55,619 nucleotides of DNA from Actinomycetes bacterium (GCA_023450335.1 JAEXHA010000015.1:1-55619); one strand, 5' to 3'; shown: positions 1-9,399, counted from the first letter of the stretch. Notes: generated from the sequence alone by a model not told the origin. Made by a program: numbers and translations.

Positions 1-687
1 GCGCAGCGCGGCGTCGGCGTGCGCGATCCGCTCCCGGCCGGCGTCGACGGCACCGCATGCGATCAGTACATCGAGGCTGCCCAGATGATCGACCACCGCA
101 TCGGTCAGCCGGCCACGCAGCGGGGCTATCGCCCGCTCGGCACGGGACCCCGCCAGCCACCCCCACCCGGTGGCGACCACACCCGCGGCCAGGAGGCAGG
201 CCAGCAGAGTCAGCGCGGCCGGCCACCAGACGAAGGCGACCAGCACGACGGCGCCGACGGCGACAGCCGCCGACGAGATCAGCGGCAGCACGACCCGCAG
301 CGGCAGGTTCTGCAGCTCATCGACGTCGTCGACGAGGGCCGCCAGCATCGACCCCCGCCGCGTGCGGCTGAGGCCGTCTGGCGCCAGAGGCACGAGGCGA
401 CGGACGAGATCGCTGCGAGTGGATGCCAGTTGGCGCAGCGCCGCATCGTGCCCGGCCACCCGCTCGGTGTATCGGAAGACGGCGCGCGCGAGCGCGAACG
501 CCCGGACGCCCACGACGGCGGCGGTGATGTACATCACCAGCGGCTGCTCACTCGCCCGCACGATGAGCCACGCGCTGACGGCCAGAAGCGCCACCGCGGA
601 GGCCTCCGACAGGAATCCGGAGGCGGCACCGGGCCAGAAGCTCCGGGCGGGCGGCATAGCGCGGCGGAGCACGTCGGCGGGGGTCAT
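1..687 (-). CDS. cydC: CydC, thiol reductant ABC exporter subunit (3' part missing)
   Basis: This is the N-terminal 229 residues of the second half-transporter of the CydDC ABC exporter, which moves cysteine/glutathione-type thiols out of the cytoplasm and is needed to assemble cytochrome bd. The visible part is the membrane domain, with hydrophobic helices near residues 20-45 and 50-70 and a pair around 135-175. The CydC-like signature RAVFRYTERVAGHDAALR lies near residues 68-85. The nucleotide-binding domain lies beyond the window edge. The ATG at 687 overlaps the cydD stop as ATGA, so the two are translationally coupled in the order cydA-cydB-cydD-cydC. Confidence 0.9.
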   Translation of the reverse strand, partial: MTPADVLRRAMPPARSFWPGAASGFLSEASAVALLAVSAWLIVRASEQPLVMYITAAVVGVRAFALARAVFRYTERVAGHDAALRQLASTRSDLVRRLVPLAPDGLSRTRRGSMLAALVDDVDELQNLPLRVVLPLISSAAVAVGAVVLVAFVWWPAALTLLACLLAAGVVATGWGWLAGSRAERAIAPLRGRLTDAVVDHLGSLDVLIACGAVDAGRERIAHADAALR

Positions 688-2345
688 GCCGGCACCTCCG
701 CGGTGAGCGACACGACCGCGTCGGCGATCGTGCGGGCGCTCGCGCGGTGCGACACGAGCAGCACGATGGCGCCGCCGTCGGCCAACGTGCGCACCGACGC
801 CCACAATGCGGCCTCGGTGTCCGGGTCGAGGGCGGCACTGGGCTCGTCGAGCGCCAGCACCGGGCCGAGGCCGCGCAGGTGCCGGTAGAACGCACGGGCG
901 ACCGCCACTCGCTGGGCCTGTCCGCCTGACAGGCCGGCGCCCTGCACGCCGAGGCTCTTCTCGGCGGGCACGTCGTCCAGGAACGCGAGGGCACGCGCCC
1001 GCGCGACGAGCGCGTCGTCGGGATTCGTGTCGCCGAGGGCGATGTTGTCTCCGACGCTGCCGGCCACCAGTCCCGGCTGCTGGCCCGCCCACGCCATCCA
1101 CGTCGCGGGGGTCAGCCCTCGGACATCTCTCGCGCCATACGTGGCCGCGCCGTCGAAGGAGGCACTGCCCATCAGCGCGGAGAACAGGCTGGATTTGCCG
1201 GCTCCGCTCGGGCCCTCGAGGACAGTGACCGTGCCGGGAGCGGCCGTGAGGGAGACGGCGGGAAGCGTGCGGTCGCCTCGACGCACGTGCACATCGTCGA
1301 GGATGAGCAGCCCCGCGCCGGTCGCGGTCGTGGACGGCGCGACCGCCGGCGCCGGAATCACGGCGGCGGCAGCGTCGAGCACCGCGAACACGTCGCCGGT
1401 GGCCGCCACCCCCTCGGCAGCGGCGTGGAACTGCACGCCCACCTGACGCAGCGGCAGATAGGCCTCCGGGGCCAGCAGCAGCACGAACAAGCCGACGAAG
1501 AGGGCCAGTTCGCCGCCCAGGAGACGGAAGCCGATCGACACGGCGATGATGGCGACCGAGATCGACGCCAGGAACTCCAATGCGAACCCGGAGAGGAAGG
1601 AGACCCGCAGGACGCGCATCGTCTCACGGCGGTACTGGTCGGTCACGTTCCCGATCGTGCGCACGGCCCGGTGCTGACGGCCGAACACCTTGAGCGTCGA
1701 CAATCCCCGGACGGTGTCGGCGAAGCGGGAGGCCAACTGGCCGAGCGTGCGCCACTGGCGCTGCTGCACCGCACGGGTGGCGACGCCGATGAGGGCCATG
1801 AACAACGGGATCAGCGGGATCGTGATCACCACGGTCAGGCCCGAGATCCAGTCGTGTGCCCACATCACGGCCACGAGGATCGGAGTGGCGATCGCGGTCT
1901 GCACCAGCTGCGGCAGATAGCGGCCGAAGTACGCATCGAGGGCCTCGAGACCCCGGCCGGCGACGACCGCGAGGCGGGTGGTGTTGTGGGTGGCGAGCCA
2001 ACCGGGCCCGAGCACGCCCACGGCGTCGATCAGCGCGGTGCGCAGTTGGCCCTGCACGCTGGCCGCCGCCCGCGCGGCGACCTGCTCGCGCAGCCACACC
2101 ACCATCGCCCGCACGGTTATCACGGCGACGAAGGCCCCCAGCGTGGTGCTGAGATCGCCGCCGGCGATCACCGTGGTGACGCCGGTGGCGAGCAGCCAGG
2201 CGAAGGCGATGATCGTGAGGGTCTGCGCGAGGCTGATCGCGGCGATCGCGACGAAGAACCCCCGCGACGCGCGGCCGTATCGGAGCAGCCGGGGGTCGAC
2301 CGGCGCGCCGCGCCGGCGCGCGGCCGTGTCTCCCGACGATGCCAT
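684..2345 (-). CDS. cydD: CydD, thiol reductant ABC exporter subunit
   Basis: A fused membrane/ATPase half-transporter of 553 residues, the usual CydD length. It forms the heterodimeric CydDC exporter in the inner membrane. Membrane helices fill residues 30-310. The nucleotide-binding domain shows Walker A GPSGAGKS (378-385), signature LSGGQ (472-476), Walker B LALDEP (497-502) and H-loop His533. The gene starts 51 bases after cydB and overlaps cydC by four bases, so it belongs to the cyd operon. CydDC is known to be required for haem insertion into bd oxidase, which fits the neighbours. The start is an ATG. Confidence 0.93.
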   Translation of the reverse strand: MASSGDTAARRRGAPVDPRLLRYGRASRGFFVAIAAISLAQTLTIIAFAWLLATGVTTVIAGGDLSTTLGAFVAVITVRAMVVWLREQVAARAAASVQGQLRTALIDAVGVLGPGWLATHNTTRLAVVAGRGLEALDAYFGRYLPQLVQTAIATPILVAVMWAHDWISGLTVVITIPLIPLFMALIGVATRAVQQRQWRTLGQLASRFADTVRGLSTLKVFGRQHRAVRTIGNVTDQYRRETMRVLRVSFLSGFALEFLASISVAIIAVSIGFRLLGGELALFVGLFVLLLAPEAYLPLRQVGVQFHAAAEGVAATGDVFAVLDAAAAVIPAPAVAPSTTATGAGLLILDDVHVRRGDRTLPAVSLTAAPGTVTVLEGPSGAGKSSLFSALMGSASFDGAATYGARDVRGLTPATWMAWAGQQPGLVAGSVGDNIALGDTNPDDALVARARALAFLDDVPAEKSLGVQGAGLSGGQAQRVAVARAFYRHLRGLGPVLALDEPSAALDPDTEAALWASVRTLADGGAIVLLVSHRASARTIADAVVSLTAEVPA

Positions 2346-2396
2346 GACTCGATCCTGCCTGTTCTCCGTGCCCTCCGGTTGCGGGTGCCGCCCCGG

Positions 2397-3431
2397 TCAG
2401 TGGGCGGGGGCGGCCTCGACCTCTTCGATGCGGGCCCGGGTGACGCGCTTGCGGAACACCCAGTATGTCCAGCCCTGGTAGAGCAGCACCAGCGGCAGGA
2501 AGATCAGCACCGTCCAGCTCATGATCTGCAGCGTGTAATCGGTGCTCGAGGCGTTCTCGATCGTCAGGCTGTGGGCGAGGTCGGGCGAGGACGGCATGAC
2601 GTAGGGGAACAGCGCCAGCCACAGGGTGAGAACGGCGAAGACCACGGTGACCGCACCGGCGGCGAAGGCGACGCCGTCGCGGTCGGCCCAGTTCGACGCC
2701 ACCGAAGCCAGCAGGGCGAGCGCGGCGACCACGCCGCACGCCACGACCGCCCACAGCAGCGGAGCTTCCCGCTCGGCGGCGATGACCGCGGTCCAGACGA
2801 CGGTGCCCGCGGCGAACACGATCGTCGGCAGTGCGAGCTTCTTTCCCAGTGCCTGGGCGTCGCGGTGCACCGGCCCGTCGGTCTTCAGGCCGACGAAGTG
2901 CACACCGTGCAGCCAGAACAGCAGCAGCGTGGTCATGCCGACCCAAAGCCCGTACGGGTTGAACAGGGTCAGCAGCGAGCCGGTGAACTCGTGATCGGCA
3001 TCCAGCGGGACACCCTGCACGATGTTGCCCACGGCCACGCCCCACAGCAGCGCCGGCAGCACCGACCCCCAGAAGATCATGCGGTCGAAGCCGCGCTTCC
3101 ACCGCAACGAGTCACGCTGGTGGCGGTACTCGAACGAGACGCCGCGGGCGATGAGCGCCAGCAGGATCACGAGCAGCGCCAGATAGAACCCGCTGAACAG
3201 TGTCGCGTACCACTCGGGGAAGGCGGCGAAAAGGCACGCGCCGGCGACGATGACCCAGGTCTCGTTGAGGTCCCAGACCGGCCCGATGGTGTTGATGACC
3301 TGACGGCGGGACACTTCGTCCTTGCCGAGGAAGGGCAGCGACATGCCCACGCCGAAGTCGAACCCGTCGAGCACGAAGTAGCCGACGAACAGGAATCCGA
3401 CGATGAAGAACCACAGGTAGGCGAGATCCAT
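2397..3431 (-). CDS. cydB: Cytochrome bd ubiquinol/menaquinol oxidase subunit II
   Basis: The 344-residue membrane subunit II of cytochrome bd oxidase. It pairs with CydA to pass electrons from quinol to oxygen at high affinity. The N-terminus contains the CydB hallmark GYFVLDGFDFGVGM near residues 17-30, followed by GPVWDLNETW near 50, both typical of the family. About nine hydrophobic helices follow. It starts nine bases after the cydA stop with a ribosome site (AGGAGG) in that gap, so it is co-transcribed with cydA. Confidence 0.95.
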   Translation of the reverse strand: MDLAYLWFFIVGFLFVGYFVLDGFDFGVGMSLPFLGKDEVSRRQVINTIGPVWDLNETWVIVAGACLFAAFPEWYATLFSGFYLALLVILLALIARGVSFEYRHQRDSLRWKRGFDRMIFWGSVLPALLWGVAVGNIVQGVPLDADHEFTGSLLTLFNPYGLWVGMTTLLLFWLHGVHFVGLKTDGPVHRDAQALGKKLALPTIVFAAGTVVWTAVIAAEREAPLLWAVVACGVVAALALLASVASNWADRDGVAFAAGAVTVVFAVLTLWLALFPYVMPSSPDLAHSLTIENASSTDYTLQIMSWTVLIFLPLVLLYQGWTYWVFRKRVTRARIEEVEAAPAH

Positions 3432-3440
3432 GACGTCCTC

Positions 3441-4862
3441 CTAATAGACCGTGGTCGCGGTGGGGGCGGAGGCATCCGCCTCCGGGGAGCCGGGCTCGGG
3501 CAGGGGCGCGGGGCCCTTCTGTGCGGCCTTGCGGATCAGCCCGAACTCGACCACCGCCAGGGCGGCGTAGATCGCGGTGAACGCGATCAGCGAGACGAGC
3601 ACCGTCCAGCCGGGCACGTTCGGCGAGACGCCGTCCTCGGTGAGCATCAGACTGAACACGATCCACGGCTGGCGGCCCATCTCGGTGAACACCCAGCCGA
3701 CGAGGCTGCCCAGCAGGGGCAGCGGGGCCGACCAGATCGCGACCTTCCACATCCAGTTCGCGACGGGCCGCTTCGCCTTCTTGCGTGTCACCCACAGGCC
3801 GGCGACGGCGACGAGGGTCGACGCGGCGCCCAGCCCGATCATCCAGCGGAACGACCAGTACGTCACCCAGATGATGGGCATGTAGTCGATGCCGGCGCCG
3901 AACTGCTGCTCGTACAGCGCCTGCAGATCGTGCAGCCCCTCGACGCAGCCGTCGAACGAGTGCGTCGACAGGAACGACAGCAGGTAGGGCACACGCAGCG
4001 ACCACACCTCGGCTGTGCCGTCGGGCGTGCCGATCGAGAAGAGCGAGAACGAGGCGTCCGCCCCGCACGCGGTATGCCACAGCGCTTCGGCCGCGGCCAT
4101 CTTCATCGGCTGGGTGTCGACCATGACCAGACTCAGCTGGTCGCCGCTGAGTGCGGTGAACCCGAACGTCACGATCGTGAACCACAGTCCGTACTTCAGC
4201 GAGGCGCGCATCGTCTCCAGGTGCTGTCCCCGCGAGAGGTGCCACGCCGATACGGCGATCACGACCGACCCGGCGAACATGAACGCGGCGAACAGCGTAT
4301 GCGGGAACGCGGCGACGACGACCGGGTTGGTGAGCACCGCGACGAAGTCGGTCAGCTCCACGCGACCGGCTTCGGCGTTCAGTGTGTAGCCGACCGGATT
4401 CTGCATGAACGCGTTGGCGGCGAGGATGAAGTAGGCCGACAGGGTCGACCCGAACGCGACCGCCCAGATGGATGCCAGGTGCAGGCCCCGCGGCAGGCGA
4501 TCCCACCCGAAGATCCACAGGCCGATGAAGGTCGCCTCGAAGAAGAAGGCGAGCAGCCCCTCGAACGCCAGCGGGGCGCCGAAGATGTCGCCGACGAATC
4601 GGGAGTACGAGGACCAGTTCATCCCGAACTGGAACTCCTGCACGATGCCGGTGACCACACCCATCGCGAAGTTGATGAGGAAGATCTTCCCGAACAGCTG
4701 CGTCAGATGCAGCCATTTGACGTCACCGGTGCGATGCCACACCGTCTGGAAGACGGCGACCGTCAGCGCCATGCCCAGCGTCAGCGGAACGAACAGATAG
4801 TGGTACAGGGTCGTCAGACCGAATTGCCACCGTGCCAGCAGCAGCGGGTCGAGGAATTCCAC
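3441..4862 (-). CDS. cydA: Cytochrome bd oxidase subunit I
   Basis: The catalytic, haem-bearing subunit of cytochrome bd oxidase, 473 residues. His21 in LYHYLF matches the haem b595/d-side ligand. The GWDRLP motif near 119-124 and QPMKMAAAE near 251-259 (Lys254 and Glu259, quinol-site residues in the family) are present. The periplasmic Q-loop after residue 260 looks short, as is common in Gram-positive enzymes. The start is GTG at 4862, preceded by AAGGAG seven bases upstream. It is the first gene of the cydABDC operon and diverges from moaA. Confidence 0.95.
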   Translation of the reverse strand: MEFLDPLLLARWQFGLTTLYHYLFVPLTLGMALTVAVFQTVWHRTGDVKWLHLTQLFGKIFLINFAMGVVTGIVQEFQFGMNWSSYSRFVGDIFGAPLAFEGLLAFFFEATFIGLWIFGWDRLPRGLHLASIWAVAFGSTLSAYFILAANAFMQNPVGYTLNAEAGRVELTDFVAVLTNPVVVAAFPHTLFAAFMFAGSVVIAVSAWHLSRGQHLETMRASLKYGLWFTIVTFGFTALSGDQLSLVMVDTQPMKMAAAEALWHTACGADASFSLFSIGTPDGTAEVWSLRVPYLLSFLSTHSFDGCVEGLHDLQALYEQQFGAGIDYMPIIWVTYWSFRWMIGLGAASTLVAVAGLWVTRKKAKRPVANWMWKVAIWSAPLPLLGSLVGWVFTEMGRQPWIVFSLMLTEDGVSPNVPGWTVLVSLIAFTAIYAALAVVEFGLIRKAAQKGPAPLPEPGSPEADASAPTATTVY

Positions 4863-5005
4863 CGCACGCTCCTTTCGAGTGCCTGAAGGTGAGGGTACGC
4901 GCGTCTCGCCTTCCGCGGGCGACCACCCGGCCGTGCTTAATCACCGGGTGAGATACCCGGCCCTCAGACGCCCTGTGAACCGCGATCCGCGGGTAGCCTC
5001 GAGAC
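4863..5005. promoter_or_regulatory. Divergent cydA/moaA promoter region with CCGGGT inverted repeats
   Basis: The 143-bp region between divergent cydA and moaA contains overlapping inverted repeats: CACCCGG (4924-4930) with CCGGGTG (4944-4950), and CCGGGT (4944-4949) with ACCCGG (4955-4960). On the plus strand TAGCCT (4994-4999) ends six bases before the moaA ATG, which fits a -10 element giving a leaderless moaA mRNA. The repeats are a plausible operator for an oxygen- or redox-responsive regulator; which one is not visible. Confidence 0.45.
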
Positions 5006-6067
5006 ATGACCGCGGTACCTCTCACCCTGACCCGCCGCTCGGTGGTGGGGACGGAGCCGGCCGATTCCGGAGGCACGGCTCTGGTCGACACGTTCGGCCG
5101 CGTGCACCGCGACCTGCGTATCTCGCTCACCGACCGGTGCTCGCTGCGCTGCACGTACTGCATGCCCGAGCAGGGCAACGAGTGGCTCGCGCGCGAGAGC
5201 ATCCTGACCACCGATGAGATCGTGCGCGTCGCGCAGGTGGCGGCCGACGCCGGTATCACGACCTTCCGGCTGACCGGCGGTGAGCCGCTGCTGCGCCGCG
5301 ACATCGTCGACGTGGTCGCGCGCCTCGCACAGGTCGAGGGCCCCGACGGGCCGGTCGACATCGCGATGACGACCAATGGCATCCGCCTGCCCGAACTGCT
5401 GCCCGCGCTGGTCGAGGCGGGGCTCAAGCGGCTGAACATCTCGATCGACACGCTCGACCGCGACAAATTCCGCGACTTGACCCGCCGTGACCGGCTGGAG
5501 GACGTGCTCGAGGGCATCGCCGCGGCGGCCGCGAGCGGACTGCGCCCCCTCAAGCTCAACACCGTCGCGATGCGCGGCGTCAACGACACCGAGCTGATCG
5601 ACCTCGTCGAGTTCGCACTCGCGCACGACGCCCAGCTGCGGTTCATCGAGCAGATGCCGCTCGATGCCGGCCACACGTGGGACCGGTCGTCGATGGTCAC
5701 GCGCGAGGAGATGCTCGCCACACTCGGCACGCGGTGGGAGCTGACCGACGTGCCCGGTCGCGGCGGCGCGCCGGCCGAGCTGTTCCTGCTCGACGGGGGT
5801 CCGGCGGCGGTGGGCGTCATCGCATCGGTGACCGCGCCGTTCTGCGGCAACTGCGACCGCATGCGGCTGACGGCCGACGGACAACTGCGTAACTGCCTTT
5901 TCTCCACCACTGAATACGACCTGCTGCCGGTGCTGCGCGGCGACGGCGACGACGCCGACGTCGATCGGGTGCTGCGTGCGTGCGTGCGCGGCAAGTTGCC
6001 CGGGCATGCGATCAACGACCCCTCGTTCCTGCAGCCGGCGCGCGGAATGAACGCGATCGGCGGCTGA
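5006..6067 (+). CDS. moaA: GTP 3',8-cyclase MoaA (molybdenum cofactor biosynthesis)
   Basis: A radical SAM enzyme that, with MoaC, converts GTP to cyclic pyranopterin monophosphate, the first step of molybdenum cofactor synthesis. The N-terminal cluster motif CxxxCxxC is at Cys45, Cys49 and Cys52. The C-terminal cluster region reads CGNCDRMRLTADGQLRNC, and the protein ends in the conserved Gly-Gly tail. The length of 353 residues is normal. fdhD follows two bases after the stop, so the pair is an operon serving molybdoenzymes such as formate dehydrogenase. The ATG is supported by TAGCCT six bases upstream. Confidence 0.95.
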   Translation: MTAVPLTLTRRSVVGTEPADSGGTALVDTFGRVHRDLRISLTDRCSLRCTYCMPEQGNEWLARESILTTDEIVRVAQVAADAGITTFRLTGGEPLLRRDIVDVVARLAQVEGPDGPVDIAMTTNGIRLPELLPALVEAGLKRLNISIDTLDRDKFRDLTRRDRLEDVLEGIAAAAASGLRPLKLNTVAMRGVNDTELIDLVEFALAHDAQLRFIEQMPLDAGHTWDRSSMVTREEMLATLGTRWELTDVPGRGGAPAELFLLDGGPAAVGVIASVTAPFCGNCDRMRLTADGQLRNCLFSTTEYDLLPVLRGDGDDADVDRVLRACVRGKLPGHAINDPSFLQPARGMNAIGG

Positions 6068-6068
6068 G

Positions 6069-6983
6069 ATGGGGCGCATCACCGCGCGCGCACCCGTCGT
6101 GAAGATCTCCACGGGCGGGGCCAGTCGCCGTCGCGCCGACACGCTCGCCGTCGAAGAGCCCCTTGAGATCCGGGTGGGCGGCGTGCCGCTCACGGTGACG
6201 ATGCGCACCCCCGGCCACGACGTCGAACTGGCGGCCGGATTCCTCGTCTCCGAAGGGGTGCTCACGCACGCCGGCCAGTTCGCCTCCGCGATCCACTGCG
6301 GCGGACCAGGCACGGGTGCTGTGCCGATGTCAGGCGGTGCGGATGCCGGTGCCGCGGCGCCGGGCTCGGCGAGCCTGCAGGTGCTCGGCACCGCCACCGG
6401 CGAGGGCAACACCTACAACGTGCTCGATGTCACCCTCGCCCCCGGCGTGGCGCTTCCGGCGTCCGATCTGGCGCGCAATTTCTACACGACCAGCTCCTGC
6501 GGCGTGTGCGGCAAGGCGTCGATCGAGGCGGTCGCGACGGTGTCGATGTTCGATCTGACCACCGACCACACCACCGTCGATCCGGGGCTGCTGGTCGACC
6601 TGCCCGAGCGGCTGCGGTCCCAACAGGTCGTCTTCGACAAGACCGGCGGGCTGCACGCGGCCGGGCTGTTCGATCTCGAAACAGGTGAGCTGCTGGTGGT
6701 CCGCGAAGACGTCGGCCGGCACAACGCCGTCGACAAGGTCATCGGCTGGGCGGTGCTCGGCGACCGGCTGCCACTGCGCGGCACGGCGCTCATGGTGTCG
6801 GGCCGGGCCAGTTTCGAGCTCGCGCAGAAGGCCGTCATGGCCGGCATCCCGATGCTCACCGCCGTGTCGGCACCGTCGTCGCTCGCGGTCGAGCTGGCCT
6901 CCAGCGCCGGGCTGACGCTGGTCGGATTCCTCCGCGGTGACACGATGAACGTCTACGCGGGCGCCGACCGCATCCGCGTGTGA
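6069..6983 (+). CDS. fdhD: Formate dehydrogenase accessory sulfurtransferase FdhD
   Basis: FdhD transfers sulfur from the IscS desulfurase to the molybdenum cofactor and so activates formate dehydrogenases. The 304-residue protein has the catalytic SSCGVCGK loop with Cys144 and Cys147, and later FDKTGGLHAAGLF and REDVGRHNAVDKV, all strong family signatures. The start ATG lies one base after the moaA stop. No formate dehydrogenase structural gene is in the window, so the target is elsewhere. Confidence 0.95.
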   Translation: MGRITARAPVVKISTGGASRRRADTLAVEEPLEIRVGGVPLTVTMRTPGHDVELAAGFLVSEGVLTHAGQFASAIHCGGPGTGAVPMSGGADAGAAAPGSASLQVLGTATGEGNTYNVLDVTLAPGVALPASDLARNFYTTSSCGVCGKASIEAVATVSMFDLTTDHTTVDPGLLVDLPERLRSQQVVFDKTGGLHAAGLFDLETGELLVVREDVGRHNAVDKVIGWAVLGDRLPLRGTALMVSGRASFELAQKAVMAGIPMLTAVSAPSSLAVELASSAGLTLVGFLRGDTMNVYAGADRIRV

Positions 6984-6996
6984 GCTGACTGCGCGG

Positions 6997-7635
6997 TCAG
7001 GCGGCGGGTGCCCGGTCGCGACCGGTGTGACGCAGCAGCACGACGCACTCGGTCGGGTCGCACGAGGGGCGGATGCCGGCAACCTGGAGTGGACCGCCCG
7101 CTTCGGCGAGCACGCCCTGCATGATGCTCAGGTGCACCTGGCACAGCACCTCCAGGTGCTCGGCCTGCGCCTGCGCCTGGTGGCAGGGGGTCAGTTCGAT
7201 CGACAGGTCGGCCTCGTCGACGATCGGGTCGAATCCGGCATCCACCAGGTCGTCGACGATCGCGTCGAGCTGGTGCAGCGCCTCGGTGTCGAGGGATTCG
7301 GGGGTGGATGCCGGCATGACACGTCGCATGAGGTCGCCGCGCTCGGCGGCGGCGCGCACGCGGCGACGCTGCACGGGGCTCGAGGCCGATGCGCCGTCGG
7401 CCGCGCTGTAGAGGACGCGGGGCCGGCCGCGGGTGGTGCGGCGTTCGGTCTCGGCGACGACATAGCCGTCGTCGATGAGGCGCTGCAGGTGCTCGCGCAC
7501 GGTGTTGGCGTGCAACCCGCTGGCGGCGGTCAGGTCAGCGATCGTGCGGGGGGACTGCTGCTGCAACACGTGCATCAACTCCACCCGCGAATAGCTGGAG
7601 ATCGCACTGTAGCCGGTGGCCTGAGCTGTGGTCAT
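6997..7635 (-). CDS. Winged-helix regulator with Cys-rich C-terminus (SufR-like)
   Basis: A 212-residue transcription factor. Residues 15-75 form a winged helix (DLTAASGLHANTVREHLQRL). The C-terminal half carries cysteines in the segments LTPCHQ, EVLCQVH, RPSCDPTEC, arranged much as in the iron-sulfur regulators of the SufR/DeoR-like group. A metal or Fe-S ligand is therefore likely but not proven. It faces fdhD tail to tail. An AATAAT hexamer ends seven bases before the ATG, so the transcript is probably leaderless. Its target genes cannot be read from the sequence. Confidence 0.7.
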   Translation of the reverse strand: MTTAQATGYSAISSYSRVELMHVLQQQSPRTIADLTAASGLHANTVREHLQRLIDDGYVVAETERRTTRGRPRVLYSAADGASASSPVQRRRVRAAAERGDLMRRVMPASTPESLDTEALHQLDAIVDDLVDAGFDPIVDEADLSIELTPCHQAQAQAEHLEVLCQVHLSIMQGVLAEAGGPLQVAGIRPSCDPTECVVLLRHTGRDRAPAA

Positions 7636-7661
7636 ACCTCACATTATTCACGTTTTTCACG
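7636..7661 (-). promoter_or_regulatory. Leaderless promoter with CGTGAA direct repeats
   Basis: On the minus strand AATAAT (7648-7643) lies seven bases before the ATG at 7635. Two CGTGAA copies lie just upstream and overlap the likely promoter. This AT-rich patch stands out from the surroundings and could be an autoregulatory site. Confidence 0.4.
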
Positions 7662-7746
7662 GCACCGCCAGCGGTGACTCGCGCGCCGTCGGCCGGCGAC
7701 TCCCACACAGTGAGACCGGCCGGTCTGCGGTACCCGCCACCGTGGG

Positions 7747-8292
7747 CTACGCGGGCTGCTCCCAGGTGATCGCGGTGGTCGTGCCGGTCTCCCAATCGCG
7801 GCGCAGCATGCTGTAGGCGACGGATGCCAGGGGCTCACGGTCCTCGACCGGCCAGCCCTCGCGGTAGTACGCCTCCTGCACCCAGCCGCAGCGGCGGAAC
7901 GTGCGGCGCATCGCGATGTTGTCCTCACGCGTCTGCCCCTCGAACCGGCGGGCCTCGGGCATCGTCTGGAACACGCGGTCGGTGGCGGCCTGCAGGATTG
8001 CGGCGCCCAGGCCGCGCCCGCGCCACGGTGCGTCCAGCCGCAGATCGAACAGCGGCGTGTCTTCGCTGAGATCCTCGAACCGGAAGAAGCCGACGCGGCC
8101 GTGCTCGACGTGGTCGATCCAGTACGCATCGTTGTCGTCGTCGCGGAAGGCCCCGTCGGCGATCAACTTCTCGACCTGTGCGGGCTGGGGATGCCGCACG
8201 ACGTGGAAGGGGAACTCGTTGCGCGTCATGAACGCGATGAGCGCGTCGTGGTCGGAGCCGGTCGGATCGAGGCGGGTGAAGACGATGGTCAC
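7747..8292 (-). CDS. GNAT family N-acetyltransferase
   Basis: A 181-residue acetyltransferase of the RimJ/GNAT type. The acetyl-CoA loop is APWRGRGLGAAIL and the later part MRRTFRRCGWVQEAYYREGWP is typical of the fold. The substrate is unknown. I chose GTG at 8292 because TACAGT lies seven bases upstream, a leaderless arrangement; an in-frame GTG three codons earlier (8301) is possible. It stands alone, between the winged-helix regulator and the luciferase-like gene. Confidence 0.8.
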   Translation of the reverse strand: MTIVFTRLDPTGSDHDALIAFMTRNEFPFHVVRHPQPAQVEKLIADGAFRDDDNDAYWIDHVEHGRVGFFRFEDLSEDTPLFDLRLDAPWRGRGLGAAILQAATDRVFQTMPEARRFEGQTREDNIAMRRTFRRCGWVQEAYYREGWPVEDREPLASVAYSMLRRDWETGTTTAITWEQPA

Positions 8293-8370
8293 CCGGTCCA
8301 CTGTAGGGCGGGCCGGCGGGACTTCTCGCTTCGACGGCGGTACACCGTCACGGGCGCCAGCCGCGCCGAC

Positions 8371-9399
8371 TCAGCTCCGCGTGCTCTGCCACCCCAGCGC
8401 CGGGGCGACGTGCTTCGCGAACGACTCCACGACCCGCAGGTTGAACTCCACACCCAGCTGCGAGGGGATCGTCAGCATGAGCGTGTCGGCCGACATGACC
8501 GCGGCATCCTGTCGCAGCTGCTCGACGAGAACGTCGGGAGCGGCGGCGTAGGTCTTGCCGAAGGTCGAGCGGAAGCCGTCGATGTAGCCGATCCCGTCGC
8601 CCTCCTGGCTGTGCCCGAAGTACAGCTCATCCTCGGCGGTCGTGATCGGGAACACCGATCGGCTGACCGACACGCGCGGCGTGCCCGCGTGCCCGGCCTC
8701 GCGCCACGCGGCGCGGAACAGGTCGATCTGCTCGGCCTGCAGCACGTCGAACGGCCGCCCGTCGGCCTCGGTCACGAGCGTCGACGACATGAGGTTCAGG
8801 CCCTGGCGGCCCGCCCATTCGGCCGTCTCGCGTGAACCCGACCCCCACCAGATGCGCGAGCGCAGGCCGGGGGAATGCGGCTCGATGCGCTGCATGCCCG
8901 TGCCCCCGCCGAACGGACTCTGCGGGTCGCGCTCGGCCAGGCCCTCGCCGTCGATCGCGCGCAGGAACAGCTCGGTGTGCTCACGGGCGATGTCCGCGCC
9001 GCGCGGGTCGGTCGCGCCGGTGTATCCGAACGCCTCGTAGCCGCGCACGACGGTCTCGGGTGACCCGCGGCTGATGCCCAGCGCGACGCGCTGGTCGGAG
9101 ATCAGGTCGAGTGCCGCGGCCTCTTCGGCGAAGTACAGCGGGTTCTCGTAGCGCATGTCGATGACGCCGGTGCCCATCTCGATGCGCTTCGTCGTCGCGG
9201 CGATCGCCGACAGCAGCGGCATCGGCGACGCTTGCTGCCGAGCGAAGTGATGTACCCGGAAGTAGACGCCGTTGACTCCGAGGTCGTCCATGCCTTGCGC
9301 GAGGTCGATGGCCTGCTTCAGCGAATCGCCGGCGGTGAGCTCGCGCCCGCCGCCGAGCGGGCCGTAATGACCGAACGAGAGCGTTCCGAAACGTTGCAT
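8371..9399 (-). CDS. LLM class flavin-dependent oxidoreductase (luciferase-like)
   Basis: A 342-residue member of the bacterial luciferase-like monooxygenase superfamily, TIM-barrel enzymes that use reduced flavin. Visible features are the N-terminal strand RFGTLSFGHYGP, the segment RIEMGTGVIDMRYENPLYFAEEAA and the SRIWWGSGSRETA phosphate-binding stretch. The substrate is unknown. The start is ATG at 9399, where similarity begins; a longer reading frame to 9552 would add a low-complexity Arg/Gly-rich extension that looks like intergenic DNA. Confidence 0.85.
   Translation of the reverse strand: MQRFGTLSFGHYGPLGGGRELTAGDSLKQAIDLAQGMDDLGVNGVYFRVHHFARQQASPMPLLSAIAATTKRIEMGTGVIDMRYENPLYFAEEAAALDLISDQRVALGISRGSPETVVRGYEAFGYTGATDPRGADIAREHTELFLRAIDGEGLAERDPQSPFGGGTGMQRIEPHSPGLRSRIWWGSGSRETAEWAGRQGLNLMSSTLVTEADGRPFDVLQAEQIDLFRAAWREAGHAGTPRVSVSRSVFPITTAEDELYFGHSQEGDGIGYIDGFRSTFGKTYAAAPDVLVEQLRQDAAVMSADTLMLTIPSQLGVEFNLRVVESFAKHVAPALGWQSTRS

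Noticed and set aside
1287..4886. A 1199-codon open frame on the plus strand across the cyd operon
   Set aside because: It is antisense to cydD, cydB and cydA, which have clear family motifs. Its product is Arg/Gln/His-rich low complexity, as expected of a GC-rich shadow frame.
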